DNA from: Bacteroidales bacterium
GTDB taxonomy: Bacteria; Bacteroidota; Bacteroidia; Bacteroidales; Lentimicrobiaceae
Direction of reading: 5' to 3'
Length of the DNA stretch: 64,000 bases
Assembly (NCBI GenBank): GCA_016788045.1
Contig: JAEUTG010000015.1
Span: 105,036 to 169,035 of the forward strand
Positions 63,871-64,000 of the stretch are shown in pieces. The number at the start of each line of letters is the position of its first letter. Position 1 is the first letter of the stretch. Below the pieces are notes generated by a model. The model searched no databases. It was not told the origin of the DNA and worked only from the letters and a program-made list of their open reading frames with translations. A program made the translations under genes and the position numbers.

Positions 63871-63872
63871 GG

Positions 63873-63915
63873 AACAGGCTGATAATGAAGTATTTTATTT
63901 CATTATCAGCCTGTT
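63873..63915 (+). terminator. Long hairpin after tRNA-Phe
   Basis: A perfect 17-bp inverted repeat (AACAGGCTGATAATGAA / TTCATTATCAGCCTGTT) with a nine-base AT loop starts three bases after the tRNA. No clear T-run follows, so termination is likely but not proven. Confidence 0.6.
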
Positions 63916-63964
63916 ATGTGAGATTTTGAGTGTTTTGGCTTCATTCTGAATCTTGTTCTTTTCA

Positions 63965-64000
63965 ATGTTTACGGCAATTTTTTCTACAAAATTTCTACAC
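63965..64000 (+). CDS. Possible gene start at the right edge
   Basis: An ATG at 63965 opens a 12-codon frame (MFTAIFSTKFLH) that runs off the window. It may be the start of a gene, but 12 codons are too few to identify and no promoter is seen. Confidence 0.2.
   Translation, partial: MFTAIFSTKFLH

Overview
The window reads as a chromosomal contig from a free-living member of the Bacteroidota, most likely order Bacteroidales. Supporting signs are: repeated -7 promoter boxes of the TAnnTTTG type; proteins of the type IX secretion/gliding world (a GldH lipoprotein, several secreted proteins with C-terminal sorting domains); a viroplasmin-RNase H fusion; a DUF3098 gene between ftsX and uppP; and the ileS-dksA-like-lspA gene order. 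Most of the window is moderately GC-balanced housekeeping sequence. A few AT-rich stretches stand out as acquired.

Layout. 1-9.7 kb: end of a CWC cysteine-rich gene, tRNA-Cys, an FMN-binding protein, mntP, a palindromic repeat array, RNase H, gldH, ribF, asd, a large lamin-tail surface protein and small envelope proteins. 9.7-20.3 kb: a YceI-like protein, dnaG, an AT-rich DUF805 insert bounded by a 65-bp copy of the dnaG start region, a hypothetical gene, a radical-SAM fusion protein, three 87-bp tandem repeats, pepT and an OPT transporter. 20.5-34.1 kb: a sorted secreted protein, ileS, a DksA-like gene, lspA, the ftsX-DUF3098-uppP-truB operon and a 1091-residue adhesin-like secreted protein. 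34.4-43.5 kb: a membrane-anchored AraC regulator, leuS, a GT-C glycosyltransferase, a GNAT acetyltransferase, a PHP histidinol-phosphatase and a U32 protein. 43.6-51.4 kb: an accessory island with a type III restriction-modification pair, a three-helix membrane protein, a HIRAN-domain protein, and a tight three-gene unit encoding a GHKL-type ATP-binding protein, a STAS-like DUF4325 protein and a PIN-domain nuclease. 51.5-63.9 kb: queD, a secreted endonuclease I, a diverged MntP-like protein, pyk, comF, and a long minus-strand envelope operon (coaX, outer-membrane protein, TPR protein, lptC, CNNM/CBS protein, ppiD-like foldase), ending at tRNA-Phe.

How the parts work together. LspA, LptC, the PpiD-like foldase, the outer-membrane barrel, UppP and FtsX serve envelope building and division. 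GldH and the sorting-domain proteins point to surface secretion and gliding. The island at 43.6-51.4 kb is the most likely place for unusual biology. Its ATPase/STAS-like/PIN unit looks like a regulated RNase module beside a restriction system. The dnaG-flanked insert is the clearest structural oddity.
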